Below are positions 1 to 8,045 of a DNA stretch of 64,000 bases, piece by piece. The position numbers were made by a program, and so were the translations under genes. Position 1 is the stretch's first letter. Each line of letters begins with the position of its first letter. The stretch covers positions 2,480,001 through 2,544,000 of the forward strand of contig NZ_CP009322.1 in the NCBI RefSeq assembly GCF_000959725.1, written 5' to 3'. The notes under the pieces were generated by a model, which was not told where the DNA came from, did not search any database, and worked only from the letters and a program-made list of their open reading frames with translations. The DNA comes from Burkholderia gladioli. GTDB taxonomy: Bacteria; Pseudomonadota; Gammaproteobacteria; Burkholderiales; Burkholderiaceae.

Positions 1-620
1 TTGGGCGGGCTCGCGTCGCGATAGGTCCAGAAGGTCCACAGGCCGCAGAACACCGACAGCGCGGCAACCAGCAGGAACGGCGTGCCGTAGTTGAAGATCG
101 GCAGAATCGTGCGGTCCGAGGTGATGCCGCCCAGCACCGGGCCGACGATCACGCCGGCACTAAAGGCCATCGACATGATGCTCATGTTCCAGGCCTTGGT
201 TTCCGGCGTGCTGACGTCGGTGATGGCCGCCTGCGCGATGCCCTGGCAGCCCGCCATCAGCCCGCTCAGGCCGCGCCCGACCAGCAGCAGCGCGATGCTC
301 GGCAGCAGCGCGCCGAGCGCCATCAGCAGGTAGCTCAGCGCCAGGCCGAAGATGCAGAGCAGCAGGATCCTGCGGCGCCCGTAGCCGTCCGACAGCTCGC
401 CCATCAGCGAGGAGCCGAAGAACATGAAGAACGGATAGACGCCGTAGCCGAGCCCGAGGTAGAAGTTACGCAGCGAGACGCGGGTGCCGGCGCCGATGAT
501 GCCCGAATGCGGATCGGAGAAGATCGCCGCCATGATCGGGTAGACCAGGCCGAAGCCCATGGCGTCGATCGCGATCGCCAGCAGGCAGGGGCCCAGCAGC
601 TTGAGATTGAGTCGGGACAT
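1..620 (-). CDS. MFS exporter, TetA-like, C-terminal part outside window
   Basis: N-terminal 206 residues of a 12-TM major facilitator transporter. The start is the ATG at 618-620, seven bases after GAGG. The visible part contains the family's motif A loop between TM2 and TM3 (GELSDGYGRRR), an RGLSGLMAG segment typical of TM4, and a motif C-like stretch (SAGVIVGPVLGG) in TM5, which is characteristic of drug/H+ antiporters. It probably acts in the inner membrane as a proton-driven exporter; the substrate cannot be told. The gene runs off the left edge of the window, so its length and any partner gene are unknown. The LysR gene that follows upstream has the same direction, 80 bases away, so co-transcription is possible but unproven. 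Confidence 0.85.
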   Translation of the reverse strand, partial: MSRLNLKLLGPCLLAIAIDAMGFGLVYPIMAAIFSDPHSGIIGAGTRVSLRNFYLGLGYGVYPFFMFFGSSLMGELSDGYGRRRILLLCIFGLALSYLLMALGALLPSIALLLVGRGLSGLMAGCQGIAQAAITDVSTPETKAWNMSIMSMAFSAGVIVGPVLGGITSDRTILPIFNYGTPFLLVAALSVFCGLWTFWTYRDASPP

Positions 621-699
621 GAGGCGGCCTCGCGGCAAGTGGAGTTGCCGCCTAACTTAACGGGCGCCGCACCCGGGGAGTAGCGCCGCCGCCCCGATA

Positions 700-1671
700 T
701 CAGTCATCGGTAAACCCGATCGATACGCCCCGGTCCCGCGCGGCTCGTGCCTCGGGCGGCGGCTTCGCCAGGCGCACCGCGTCGGGCAAGTGCGCCTCGA
801 GCAGTTCGAGCACCGCCTGCGTCCTGGCCGGCACCGGGCGCGTCACCGGCAGCAGCGCGTGCAGCTCGAAACCCGGCACGGTATGGCCGGGCAGCAACTC
901 GACCAGCCTGCCCGTCGCCAGCGCCTCGGCACAGACGATCTCCTGCAGCACGCCGATGCCGCAACCGGCCAGCAGCAACTGATGGACCGGGCCCCAGTGG
1001 CTGACCGTGGTCACGATGTTGATCGGCGCGGCAGGCGAGGCCGGGGGCGGCGAAACGGCAGCGAAGCGCAACTGGCCATCGGAGAACAGCCCCGCGACCC
1101 GGATGAATGGATGCCGGACCAGGTCGGCGGGCGCCTCCGGGCGGCCAGCCGCATCCAGGTAGCCGGGCGAGGCCACCAGCACGCGGCGCACATGGCCGAG
1201 CCGTCGCGCGATGAAATTGCCCTCGCCGATACGACCCAGCCGCAGCGAGAGATCGACGCCTTCGGTCACCGGGTCGGTCGGTTCGTCGTTGAGGACCATC
1301 TCGACGTGGAGCTGCGGATGCTGCTCGCGCATCACCGCGACCACGCCCGGCAGCAGCGCATCGCCCACCCCGTGCGGCGCCGCGATGCGGATCCGGCCGC
1401 GCACCGCCCGATCGCCGGGCGCGACCGCGACGCGCGCCTCCTCGGCGGCATCGAGCACCAGCTTGCTCTTTTGGTAGAACAGCGAGCCCTCGTCGGTGCA
1501 TGAGACGGCGCGCGTACTGCGCAGCAGCAGGCGCACGCCGAGGTGCTGCTCGAGCCGCTCGATCCGGTCGCTGACGGCGGGCTGCCCCAGGCCCAGGTCC
1601 CGCGCGGCGCGCGACAGGTTTCCGCGTTCGACGACCCGCACGAAGACGCGCATTGCGGCCAGCAGATCCAT
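700..1671 (-). CDS. LysR-family transcriptional regulator
   Basis: 323-residue LysR regulator. An N-terminal winged HTH covers about residues 1-60 (MRVFVRVVERGNLSRAAR, then QPAVSDRIERLE) and is followed by a periplasmic-binding-like effector domain with the usual HPFIRV and GCGIGVL segments. The start MDLLAAM was chosen because the HTH normally begins a few residues after it. The reading frame stays open far upstream, but that part is low-complexity antisense sequence of madLM. The gene is divergent from madLM across 306 bases, so it is a plausible regulator of malonate uptake; this is inference from position only. The C-terminal tail of about 20 residues is rich in Ala and Arg and likely disordered. 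Confidence 0.9.
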   Translation of the reverse strand: MDLLAAMRVFVRVVERGNLSRAARDLGLGQPAVSDRIERLEQHLGVRLLLRSTRAVSCTDEGSLFYQKSKLVLDAAEEARVAVAPGDRAVRGRIRIAAPHGVGDALLPGVVAVMREQHPQLHVEMVLNDEPTDPVTEGVDLSLRLGRIGEGNFIARRLGHVRRVLVASPGYLDAAGRPEAPADLVRHPFIRVAGLFSDGQLRFAAVSPPPASPAAPINIVTTVSHWGPVHQLLLAGCGIGVLQEIVCAEALATGRLVELLPGHTVPGFELHALLPVTRPVPARTQAVLELLEAHLPDAVRLAKPPPEARAARDRGVSIGFTDD

Positions 1672-1977
1672 GTATGCCTCGTTGTTGTCCGGATACCGGG
1701 CCCGCGAGCCTCGGCGGAATGGAGCCCTGGATTCTACCGGTCGACGCCGCGGATCCCGCCGGCATCGCCCATGCTTTCTGACAAACCGAAAGCTTTCGAG
1801 CGCCAGGCATTGCCGTTCCCACTGAATCCTCCGGACAACTTCATAAATGGGCGATTTCGGCCGGACTAGACTGTCCACACCGGATACCCGGTCAACATCC
1901 CCCGAGAACGCCGGCGCATCGACGCCGGCACCGGGCGGCGGCCCCGGCCGCCGATTCCTATCAGACAGGAGACATGC
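1672..1977. promoter_or_regulatory. Divergent control region of LysR and madLM, with a 12-bp palindrome
   Basis: No gene is seen in this 306-base gap. It contains the perfect palindrome CGAAAGCTTTCG at 1787-1798, about 115 bases from the LysR start and 180 from madL. This is a possible LysR-type operator. The madL start is preceded by AGGAG at 1967-1971 with a six-base spacer. Promoter elements could not be assigned with confidence. Confidence 0.45.
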
Positions 1978-2361
1978 ATGATCATCTACGGAACCGCCCT
2001 GCTCGCGTTCTGCCATCTCGCCGGCCTGTTCCTCGGCGACCTGCTGGGCGCCGCGATCGGCGTCAAGACCAATGTCGGCGGCGTCGGCATCGCGATGCTG
2101 CTGCTCATCGCGCTGCGCATCTGGCTGCACCGGCGCGGCTGGCTGCCCAAGGAGTCCGAGGCCGGCGTGACCTTCTGGGGCGCCATGTACATCCCGGTGG
2201 TGGTGGCGATGGCGGCCAACCAGAACGTGGTGGCGGCGCTCAAGGGCGGCCCGGTGGCGCTGCTGGCCGCGCTCGGCGCGGTGGCGATCTGCGCCTGCTG
2301 CATCGCGGTGCTCTCGCGCCTGGGCAACGACGACTCGGCACTCGTGCCGGCCAAGCAATAA
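1978..2361 (+). CDS. madL: Malonate transporter, small subunit MadL
   Basis: 127-residue membrane protein with four predicted TM helices. It matches the MadL family in length and in the pattern IIYGTALLAFCHLAGLFLGD followed by a GVKTNVGGVGIAMLLL segment. MadL and MadM together form an Na+-dependent malonate carrier in the inner membrane, first described in Malonomonas. The start has a strong AGGAG six bases upstream; another ATG four bases earlier is in a different frame. madM follows 12 bases after the stop, as in known madLM pairs. No mdc malonate decarboxylase genes lie beside the pair here. Confidence 0.93.
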   Translation: MIIYGTALLAFCHLAGLFLGDLLGAAIGVKTNVGGVGIAMLLLIALRIWLHRRGWLPKESEAGVTFWGAMYIPVVVAMAANQNVVAALKGGPVALLAALGAVAICACCIAVLSRLGNDDSALVPAKQ

Positions 2362-2373
2362 GCGGAGGCCGGG

Positions 2374-3141
2374 ATGCTTGCCATGCTCGAGAAAGTTCTT
2401 TCGCACAACGGCCTGGTGGCCGCCTTCGCGCTGGTCGGGATCGTGATGTGGATCTCGATGATGCTGTCGAAGACGCTCACGCGCGGCCGCGTGCACGGCT
2501 CCGCCTTCGCGATCCTCATCGGCCTCGCGCTGGCCTGGGTGGGCGGCACGCTCACCCACGGCGAGAAGGGCATCGCCGACGTGCCGCTGTTCGCCGGCAT
2601 CGGCGTGATGGGCGGCGCGATGCTGCGCGACTTCGCGATCGTCGCCACCGCCTTCGAGGTGCAGGCCAGCGAGGCGCGCCGCGCCGGCATGATCGGCGTG
2701 GTCTCGCTGCTGCTGGGCACGGTGCTGCCCTTCATCGTCGGCGCGCTGGTGGCGCGTGCCTTCGGTTATACCGACGCGGTCAGCATGACCACCATCGGCG
2801 CGGGCGCCGTCACCTACATCGTCGGCCCGGTGACGGGCGCGGCGATCGGCGCGAGCTCGGACGTGATCGCGCTGAGCATCGCCACCGGGCTGGTCAAGGC
2901 CATCATCGTGATGGTCGGCACGCCGCTCGCGGCCGGCTTCCTCGGCCTGCGCACGCCGCGCTCGGCGATGATCTTCGGCGGCCTGGCCGGCACCGTGAGC
3001 GGCGTGACGGCCGGGCTGGCCGCCACCGATCGGCGGCTGGTGCCCTACGGCGCGCTGATCTCGACCTTCCACACCGGCGTCGGCTGCCTGCTCGGGCCCT
3101 CGGTGCTGTTCTTCGCTACCCGGGCCATCGTCGGCGGTTGA
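2374..3141 (+). CDS. madM: Malonate transporter, large subunit MadM
   Basis: 255-residue polytopic protein of the MadM family, the partner of MadL. It has about seven hydrophobic segments and many small-residue motifs such as GIGVMGGAMLRD, TTIGAGAVTYIVGPVTGAAIGA and GLAGTVSGVTAG. Together with MadL it imports malonate with sodium. The start ATG follows GGAGG at a five-base spacing. It is translationally close to madL and surely in the same operon. After its stop there are about 100 bases before the next start, which is of unknown function. Confidence 0.93.
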   Translation: MLAMLEKVLSHNGLVAAFALVGIVMWISMMLSKTLTRGRVHGSAFAILIGLALAWVGGTLTHGEKGIADVPLFAGIGVMGGAMLRDFAIVATAFEVQASEARRAGMIGVVSLLLGTVLPFIVGALVARAFGYTDAVSMTTIGAGAVTYIVGPVTGAAIGASSDVIALSIATGLVKAIIVMVGTPLAAGFLGLRTPRSAMIFGGLAGTVSGVTAGLAATDRRLVPYGALISTFHTGVGCLLGPSVLFFATRAIVGG

Positions 3142-3245
3142 ACGAGGCGGGCGCGGCCAGCGGCACCTCGGTGCCGCGCCGGCCGCGCCCGCGTCCACCT
3201 CGTCCCTGCCCGCGAGCCTGCCCTTCCTTGCACCGGCACCGCGTC

Positions 3246-3731
3246 ATGCGCCATCCCATTCCCCTCCAGGGCCCGCTGCCCGAACACGAGCGGCGCGCGC
3301 TGCAACTCAGGCATCATCTCGCCCTCGCCAGGCTGCTCGACCGCTGCCACGACCCGGTGCCGCTCGGGGTGCTGGCCAACGTGATCCGGCTCGCACAGGC
3401 GCTGCGCGGCATCGCCTCGATGCCCTCGCTCGCCGCCTGCTGCCGGCGCGCCGACCTCGCCCTGCAACGCAGCTTCGCGCGCGGCGCGCCCTACCGGCTC
3501 GACCGGGCCGCGCGAGATGCGCTAGAGCCGCTGCTCGCGCTGCACGACGCGCAACTGGCCGCCGTCACGGTCGGCGCCTACCTCGGCGCGTGGCGTGACA
3601 TGCGTGAGGCGCAATCGGTCATTCCGTATTCTCAATCGCCAAACCGCGACACGCCGATCGACACTCGTGCGCGGCACCTTAATCGGCGATTCGATTTGAT
3701 ATCCACCACCTTAAATGGGCAGCGCAATTAA
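3246..3731 (+). CDS. Small helical protein of unknown function, paralogue of the gene at 53232-53669
   Basis: 161-residue soluble protein of unknown function. It begins PLPEHERRALQLRHHLALA and shares this with the protein at 53232-53669 (PLPADYQRRMQLRHHLALA); the two can also be aligned over a VIRLAQALRG / TIQLAYLLRA segment and a basic helix before the C-terminal third. Proteins of this look are sometimes labelled Fis-like in Burkholderia, but I see no Fis HTH. The start ATG at 3246 has no strong Shine-Dalgarno sequence. The frame is open further upstream, but only across antisense-like low-complexity sequence. It lies 105 bases after madM and could be read through from it. The C-terminal 45 residues, after AQSVIPYSQ, have lower GC and are absent from the paralogue. 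Confidence 0.6.
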   Translation: MRHPIPLQGPLPEHERRALQLRHHLALARLLDRCHDPVPLGVLANVIRLAQALRGIASMPSLAACCRRADLALQRSFARGAPYRLDRAARDALEPLLALHDAQLAAVTVGAYLGAWRDMREAQSVIPYSQSPNRDTPIDTRARHLNRRFDLISTTLNGQRN

Positions 3732-4227
3732 TATCCGAAATCCGGAGTCAAATGGATACCGATCGGTATCATCGTTGTCGCGATACGACGGTCCGGCATT
3801 CGACTTGCCAATTCGATTGAAAAACACCTGAAAAACAATGCGATTGCCTGACCGGCACTCGTTCGCATTTGCCACACAATTTCCGGCCCGAATTCGACGA
3901 CACATTCGTCTGAGCCCGGAATCCCCCGCCCAGGCGCAGGCTGGGCGGGCATTTCCCGCCACCTTCCCGGCCCCTTGGCCCGGTCGATATAAGAAAAATC
4001 TCACCTGCCCGATAAGCCGACTGTGTACCATTCAAAAAGATACACACCAGATACACAACCATAAGCCGGCGCAATTCCAGGTGAATCGCGCGATCCCGGC
4101 CGACCGCATTGGCGTCCCTATTTTTCCGGCGAGGTAGTACCGCGTGGACCGGACGGATTTCCCTTTGGGGGGGTGAAATCCGGCGCCAGCATTTCGATAA
4201 TAAGCAACGGGTGATAACAAGATCACG
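3732..4227. promoter_or_regulatory. Lower-GC intergenic region with a perfect 16-bp palindrome
   Basis: This 496-base stretch has clearly lower GC than its surroundings and no convincing gene on either strand. It contains the perfect palindrome GATACCGATCGGTATC at 3755-3770, 24 bases after the stop of the small protein. It also has a run of seven G near 4168-4174, close to the AraC gene start. The region presumably carries the promoter of the AraC regulator. The palindrome could be a regulator site, but which protein binds it is unknown. Confidence 0.4.
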
Positions 4228-5283
4228 ATGAGCACGACTTCCGAAGGTTTGAGCTATCGGTTCTCGACAGCCTATGCGCCGGCGCGCGAGCGTTTCGACG
4301 CCTGGCGCGCCGACACCGGTGCGCTATTCGACATCGGCATGCTCGAGGACGAGCATGTCCCCTACGATTCGCAGTTCGATTTCACGCTGCTCGACCAGAT
4401 CATGTTCGGCGGCCGCCAGTGGCTGCATCCCGAGCACCGCGTCGAGCACGCGATGAGCCGTTCCGCGCAGCGGATCCGCTCGGACGGACTCGACGGCTAC
4501 TACCTGCAACTGCAGATCAGCGAGACGCTGTCCGGCTCAGCCGGCCGCGACCCGGTGCTGATCGGCCCCGGCGACATGTGCGTGCTCGACCTGGCGACGC
4601 CCTTCGACCTCAAGGTCAGCACCGGCGATACGATCTGCATGGTGATCCCGCGCGACTTGCTGCCGGCGGGCGCGGCGGCGCTGCACGGTCGCTCGCTGTC
4701 GCACGGCATGGGTTCGATGCTGGCCGACTACCTGCGCTCGCTGCGCCGGAACATGTCGGTGGTCTCGGCCGGCGAGATGCCCTATGCGGTGCAGGCCACC
4801 AAGAACATGCTGCTGGCCTGCCTGGCGCCGACGCTCGACACGCTCAAGCAGGCCGAGACCGAGCTCGACGCGATGTTCGTGAACCGCGTGCGCGACTACA
4901 TCGAGCAGCACCTGCTCTCGCCCGACCTGAGCCCGGACCGCATCTGCAAGGCGATGGGCATCTCGCGCTCGAAGCTCTACCGGCTGTTCGAGCCCACCGG
5001 CGGCGTGGCGCGGCTGATCCAGCACAAGCGCCTGCATCGCGCGCGCAACCTGCTGATCGACCCGACCGCGAAACGCATGCGGATCTCCGAGGTGGCGTGG
5101 CGGCACGGCTTCGTCAACGAGAAGCACTTCAGCCGCCTGTTCAAGGAGAAGTTCGGCTGCACGCCGAGCGAGGTGGCCGCGCGCGAATTCCGCCGCGAAT
5201 CCGAGTACGCGCATGCCTCGCCGGAACAGTCGGCTGCGTCGACCAACTTCAGCGACTGGATGCGCTCCTTCGTGTCGCTGTAG
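4228..5283 (+). CDS. AraC-family transcriptional regulator
   Basis: 351-residue regulator. The N-terminal part (about residues 1-210) resembles the AraC-binding-like domain found in AraC/XylS proteins without a cupin signature. The C-terminal part, about 230-325, is a double HTH: ISRSKLYRLFEPTGGVARLIQ in the first helix pair and RISEVAWRHGFVNEKHFSRLF, followed by FGCTPSEV, in the second. These are the hallmark segments of the family. The gene stands alone, with a strong bidirectional terminator 48 bases after its stop. Its target is unknown. The start ATG has only a weak ribosome site. Confidence 0.9.
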   Translation: MSTTSEGLSYRFSTAYAPARERFDAWRADTGALFDIGMLEDEHVPYDSQFDFTLLDQIMFGGRQWLHPEHRVEHAMSRSAQRIRSDGLDGYYLQLQISETLSGSAGRDPVLIGPGDMCVLDLATPFDLKVSTGDTICMVIPRDLLPAGAAALHGRSLSHGMGSMLADYLRSLRRNMSVVSAGEMPYAVQATKNMLLACLAPTLDTLKQAETELDAMFVNRVRDYIEQHLLSPDLSPDRICKAMGISRSKLYRLFEPTGGVARLIQHKRLHRARNLLIDPTAKRMRISEVAWRHGFVNEKHFSRLFKEKFGCTPSEVAAREFRRESEYAHASPEQSAASTNFSDWMRSFVSL

Positions 5284-5330
5284 GCGGGGCGGGCCGACGC
5301 GGCGCGGCCATGAAGCCAGGACGCCACGAA

Positions 5331-5366
5331 AAAAAGCGCGGCCGTCGAAGGACGGCCGCGCTTTTT
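5331..5366. terminator. Bidirectional intrinsic terminator
   Basis: A perfect 16-bp stem with loop GAAG lies between the convergent AraC and lipoprotein genes. The left arm is AAAAAGCGCGGCCGTC (5331-5346) and the right arm is GACGGCCGCGCTTTTT (5351-5366). The A-tract on one side and the T-tract on the other make it functional in both directions. Confidence 0.93.
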
Positions 5367-5391
5367 GCGTTGCGTGCGACGGCTCGCGCGC

Positions 5392-6405
5392 TCAGTTCTG
5401 GATCAGCGGATTGAGCGTGGTGCAGAGGAAGCCCGTGCAGTTCGCCGGCTTGAAGTAGAACGAACTGACCGCCGTGCCGAAGGCGAGATCGCCGAAATAG
5501 GCATTGCCCTGCGCGCCCAGCGTGTTCGACTGCGTGACGAAGCCGCTGTTGGTGGTCTGCACGGCCGCGCTCTGGTACGTGAAGGTCGGCGATTGCGTCT
5601 GGTCCTTCACGTAGACCGTGGCCGAGGCGCTGCCGAACACCTGCGTGCCCTTGGCGCGGAAACCGCGCGCGCCCTCGCTGTTGGCCTGCGTGACGAAGTC
5701 CGCGGCCGACGCGCTCGGCGCCACCGCCTCGTAGGTGTAGGTCGCGTTCGAGGCATTGTTCTTCATGTACAGCGTCACCTCGGTCGAATCGAGGAACAGC
5801 GGCGAGACCTGCCAGTAACCCGATTGCCCCTGCCCGTTGGCCTGCGTCACGAAGTCGGCCGGGCTGCCGACTGCCGGCGCGAGCTGGTAGCTGTAGGTCG
5901 CCGACGTGCCGTCGCTGCGATAGAGGTTGCCGAATCCCAGCTCGCCCTCGTAGCGGAAGCCGCGCGCGCCTTCCGCGTTCGCCTGCGAGAGGAAGGCCGT
6001 CTGGCCCGATTGCGCGGTCTGCAGCTCGTAGGTATAGATCGCGCCCGCACCATCGTTGACGAAGACCGAGCGAATCGTGCCGTCGCCCGAGAACGACAAA
6101 TCGCCGAGATAGTGGAAGCCCTTCGCACCCTCGCCATTGACCAGCGTGAGGAAGCTCGCGCCGTCGGCGGCCGTCGCGATCGCCTCGAAGCGCGGCGTGA
6201 GCGTGCTGCCGGTTCCGCTGGTGCCGCTGGTTCCGCCGCTGGTGCCACTCGTGCCGCCACCGGTGCCGCTGGTCGAACCGCCGCCGCCCGACGAGGAGCC
6301 GGCGGAGCTGGAGGAACCCGCCGAAGCGGACGAGACATCGTCGTCCCCGCCGCAGGCGGTCAGGGCGAGACAGGCGAGCGCGATCAGCGCGGCAGCTTTT
6401 TTCAT
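5392..6405 (-). CDS. Repeat-containing lipoprotein of unknown function
   Basis: 337 residues. The start chosen is MKKAAALIALACLALTAC, giving a lipoprotein signal with Cys18 as the lipidated residue; the open frame upstream of it is not needed. After DDD comes a Gly/Ser/Thr linker (about 24-69), encoded by a short tandem DNA repeat near 6215-6300. The rest is five degenerate repeats of about 45 residues. Each starts F(L/V)xxxNxxGxxG and ends with an aromatic strand such as YTYE or FTYQ, suggesting a beta-repeat or propeller-like fold. Asp after Cys might argue for retention in the inner membrane in enterobacteria, but that rule is unsafe here. The last 13 residues hold two Cys. Function unknown. 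It is the last of three lipoprotein genes on this strand. Confidence 0.75.
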   Translation of the reverse strand: MKKAAALIALACLALTACGGDDDVSSASAGSSSSAGSSSGGGGSTSGTGGGTSGTSGGTSGTSGTGSTLTPRFEAIATAADGASFLTLVNGEGAKGFHYLGDLSFSGDGTIRSVFVNDGAGAIYTYELQTAQSGQTAFLSQANAEGARGFRYEGELGFGNLYRSDGTSATYSYQLAPAVGSPADFVTQANGQGQSGYWQVSPLFLDSTEVTLYMKNNASNATYTYEAVAPSASAADFVTQANSEGARGFRAKGTQVFGSASATVYVKDQTQSPTFTYQSAAVQTTNSGFVTQSNTLGAQGNAYFGDLAFGTAVSSFYFKPANCTGFLCTTLNPLIQN

Positions 6406-6514
6406 GGCGACCTCGGGAAGCGAATCAAAGGGAATACGACGCGAAGGGCGCGGCCCGCCTGACAAGGCGCGGGCCGCGCGGCGGCCGGCCGGCCGCCGCG
6501 TCGAAGCAGCTTGC

Positions 6515-7333
6515 TTAGTTGACCTTCAACGTACCGCCGCGGCCCAGGCCGCCGCTGACGTCCTGCGCCTTGTAGCTGCGCAGTGCCACCACCATCTTGT
6601 TCCAGGCGTCGATGAAGGCGACCACGGTGGCCTTGCCTTCCGGCGTCGACGAGAAACCGCCGAGCGCGCCGCCCACGCCACCGCCGAAGCCGCCCAGCGC
6701 GGTGCCCCAGTTGGTGGCCGTCGAGCTGCCCTCGGCCGCCGCGATCTGCACCGCCGAGCGCACGTCGAACAGCGTGAGCGTGACCACCGAGGCCTTGCTC
6801 TTGAGGCTGCCGGCCAGCGCCGAGATCGCGCCGTTGCCGATCAGCCCGCCGATCGCGCCGCCGATGCCGCCGATCGCCGAATCGTTGACCACGATGGTCG
6901 GCTCCATGTAGTAGTCGGCCGCCACGCGTTGGCCCTTCTGCTGCTTCGAGCCGGCGCGGTATTCGCCGGAGCTGCGCTGCAGCGCGGTGATGCGCTGCAG
7001 GCGCGCGTCGGTCTTCTGGTTGCCGACCGAGGTGATCACGAAGCAGTTCGATTGCTGGACCGCCAGGCGCAGCAGCGGATCGATGCTGGTGACCTTGGTG
7101 GCGCTGCCGAACGGGCCGAACCAGTCCGCGTTGCGGCCGTCGTCGACGGCGATCGTGCCGAGCGGCTGCGCGCAGTGCTCGAGCTTGGTGTCGGCGCCCG
7201 CGCTGGCCGCGCCGCCGGCGGCGCCGCTCACGCCGATGTCCTGGCCGCCCGGCGTCACCATGCCGCCGCAGGCGGCGAGCGAGGAGACGATGGCGGCGGC
7301 CGCCGCGATCCTGGTGATGGGATAGGTTTTCAT
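6515..7333 (-). CDS. CsgG/HfaB-like lipoprotein
   Basis: 272-residue lipoprotein with signal MKTYPITRIAAAAAIVSSLAAC (Cys22). The body resembles the CsgG/HfaB family, outer-membrane lipoproteins that form secretion pores for curli or support holdfast attachment. Seen in the sequence are the segments SIDPLLRLAVQQSNCFVI and QRVAADYYMEPTIVV, and a late FIDAWNKMVVALRSY helix. It also has two glycine-zipper-like stretches (GGIGGAIGGLIGNG and GGFGGGVGGALGG), which could insert in a membrane. There are no csgA/B/E/F homologues nearby, so it is not a curli locus. The Sel1 lipoprotein upstream and the repeat lipoprotein downstream are 124 and 109 bases away in the same direction. Confidence 0.7.
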   Translation of the reverse strand: MKTYPITRIAAAAAIVSSLAACGGMVTPGGQDIGVSGAAGGAASAGADTKLEHCAQPLGTIAVDDGRNADWFGPFGSATKVTSIDPLLRLAVQQSNCFVITSVGNQKTDARLQRITALQRSSGEYRAGSKQQKGQRVAADYYMEPTIVVNDSAIGGIGGAIGGLIGNGAISALAGSLKSKASVVTLTLFDVRSAVQIAAAEGSSTATNWGTALGGFGGGVGGALGGFSSTPEGKATVVAFIDAWNKMVVALRSYKAQDVSGGLGRGGTLKVN

Positions 7334-7457
7334 ATCGTTGTCGAATCAAGTGAGACGATGTACGGCTTACACGTCGGTGCGAACCTAGATAAGCCCCCCG
7401 GCATGGTTCGCGAAAGGATTGGTCTCCCCGTCGCGGCCCCCCATGCTTCGGAATTCG

Positions 7458-8045
7458 TCAGTACCAGTACCAGGTGGTCTGTTGCCAGGTGCCGTAGTAC
7501 GGATAGCCCGAATTCCAATAGCCGTAATAGACGTCACGCCAGCGCGTGCGCCACTTGAAATCTTCCTCGTCGGCCTTCTTCGCTTCGCGGGCCTGCTGCA
7601 GCAGCTTTTCCGATTCCTTGTCGCCGCGGCCCGCCGCGATCGACAGCCATTTTTCCGCTTCGCGCGGGTCCGGGCCCATCTCCTCGAGGCCGAACAGGTA
7701 GTAGACGCCGAGCGCCTTCTGCGCGCGCAGGTCGCCGCGCTCGGCGGCGCTGCGCATCCAGTTGAGCGCCTGGTAGCTGTCCTGGCGCACGCCGTCGCCG
7801 CGGAAATAACGCAGACCGAGATCGTAGGCGGCCTTCGGCTGCGCCTTGGCGCTCTCCTTGAGCGCCGCGATGCGAGGGTCCTCGCGATCGTTCACGCCGT
7901 CCTTGAATTCCGTGGTGACCTGGTTCTTCGGTCGATCGGAACAGCCCTGGCCGTCGCAGATACGGACCATGTCGCTGGGCTGGAGCTGCGCGCAGGCAGC
8001 CAGCAACAGCAAGGACAGCGACGGCACCAACAGACGGCACTTCAT
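7458..8045 (-). CDS. Sel1-repeat lipoprotein
   Basis: 195 residues with lipobox LAAC (Cys18). Residues of about 70-150 form two Sel1-like repeats (AAYDLGLRYFRGDGVRQD, then AQKALGVYYLFGLEEMGPD and AEKWLSIAAGRGD). These are alpha-helical repeats that usually bind protein partners. The C-terminal 35 residues are unusually aromatic (a Tyr/Trp run ending in TTWYWY). It is the first of three lipoprotein genes in the same direction, so it may belong to one cell-envelope assembly with the CsgG-like protein; this is inference. An unusual feature is the acidic/basic segment EAKKADEEDFKWRTRWRD before the aromatic tail. Confidence 0.8.
   Translation of the reverse strand: MKCRLLVPSLSLLLLAACAQLQPSDMVRICDGQGCSDRPKNQVTTEFKDGVNDREDPRIAALKESAKAQPKAAYDLGLRYFRGDGVRQDSYQALNWMRSAAERGDLRAQKALGVYYLFGLEEMGPDPREAEKWLSIAAGRGDKESEKLLQQAREAKKADEEDFKWRTRWRDVYYGYWNSGYPYYGTWQQTTWYWY

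Noticed and set aside
700..3198. An 832-residue minus-strand frame covering madLM and the LysR gene
   Set aside because: Its N-terminal 500 residues are Arg/His/Asp/Ala-rich antisense sequence of madLM. Only the last 323 residues are the LysR protein.
3246..3731. Naming the small LRHHLALA proteins Fis-family regulators
   Set aside because: No Fis-type HTH is visible. The name would rest only on remembered labels of similar proteins.
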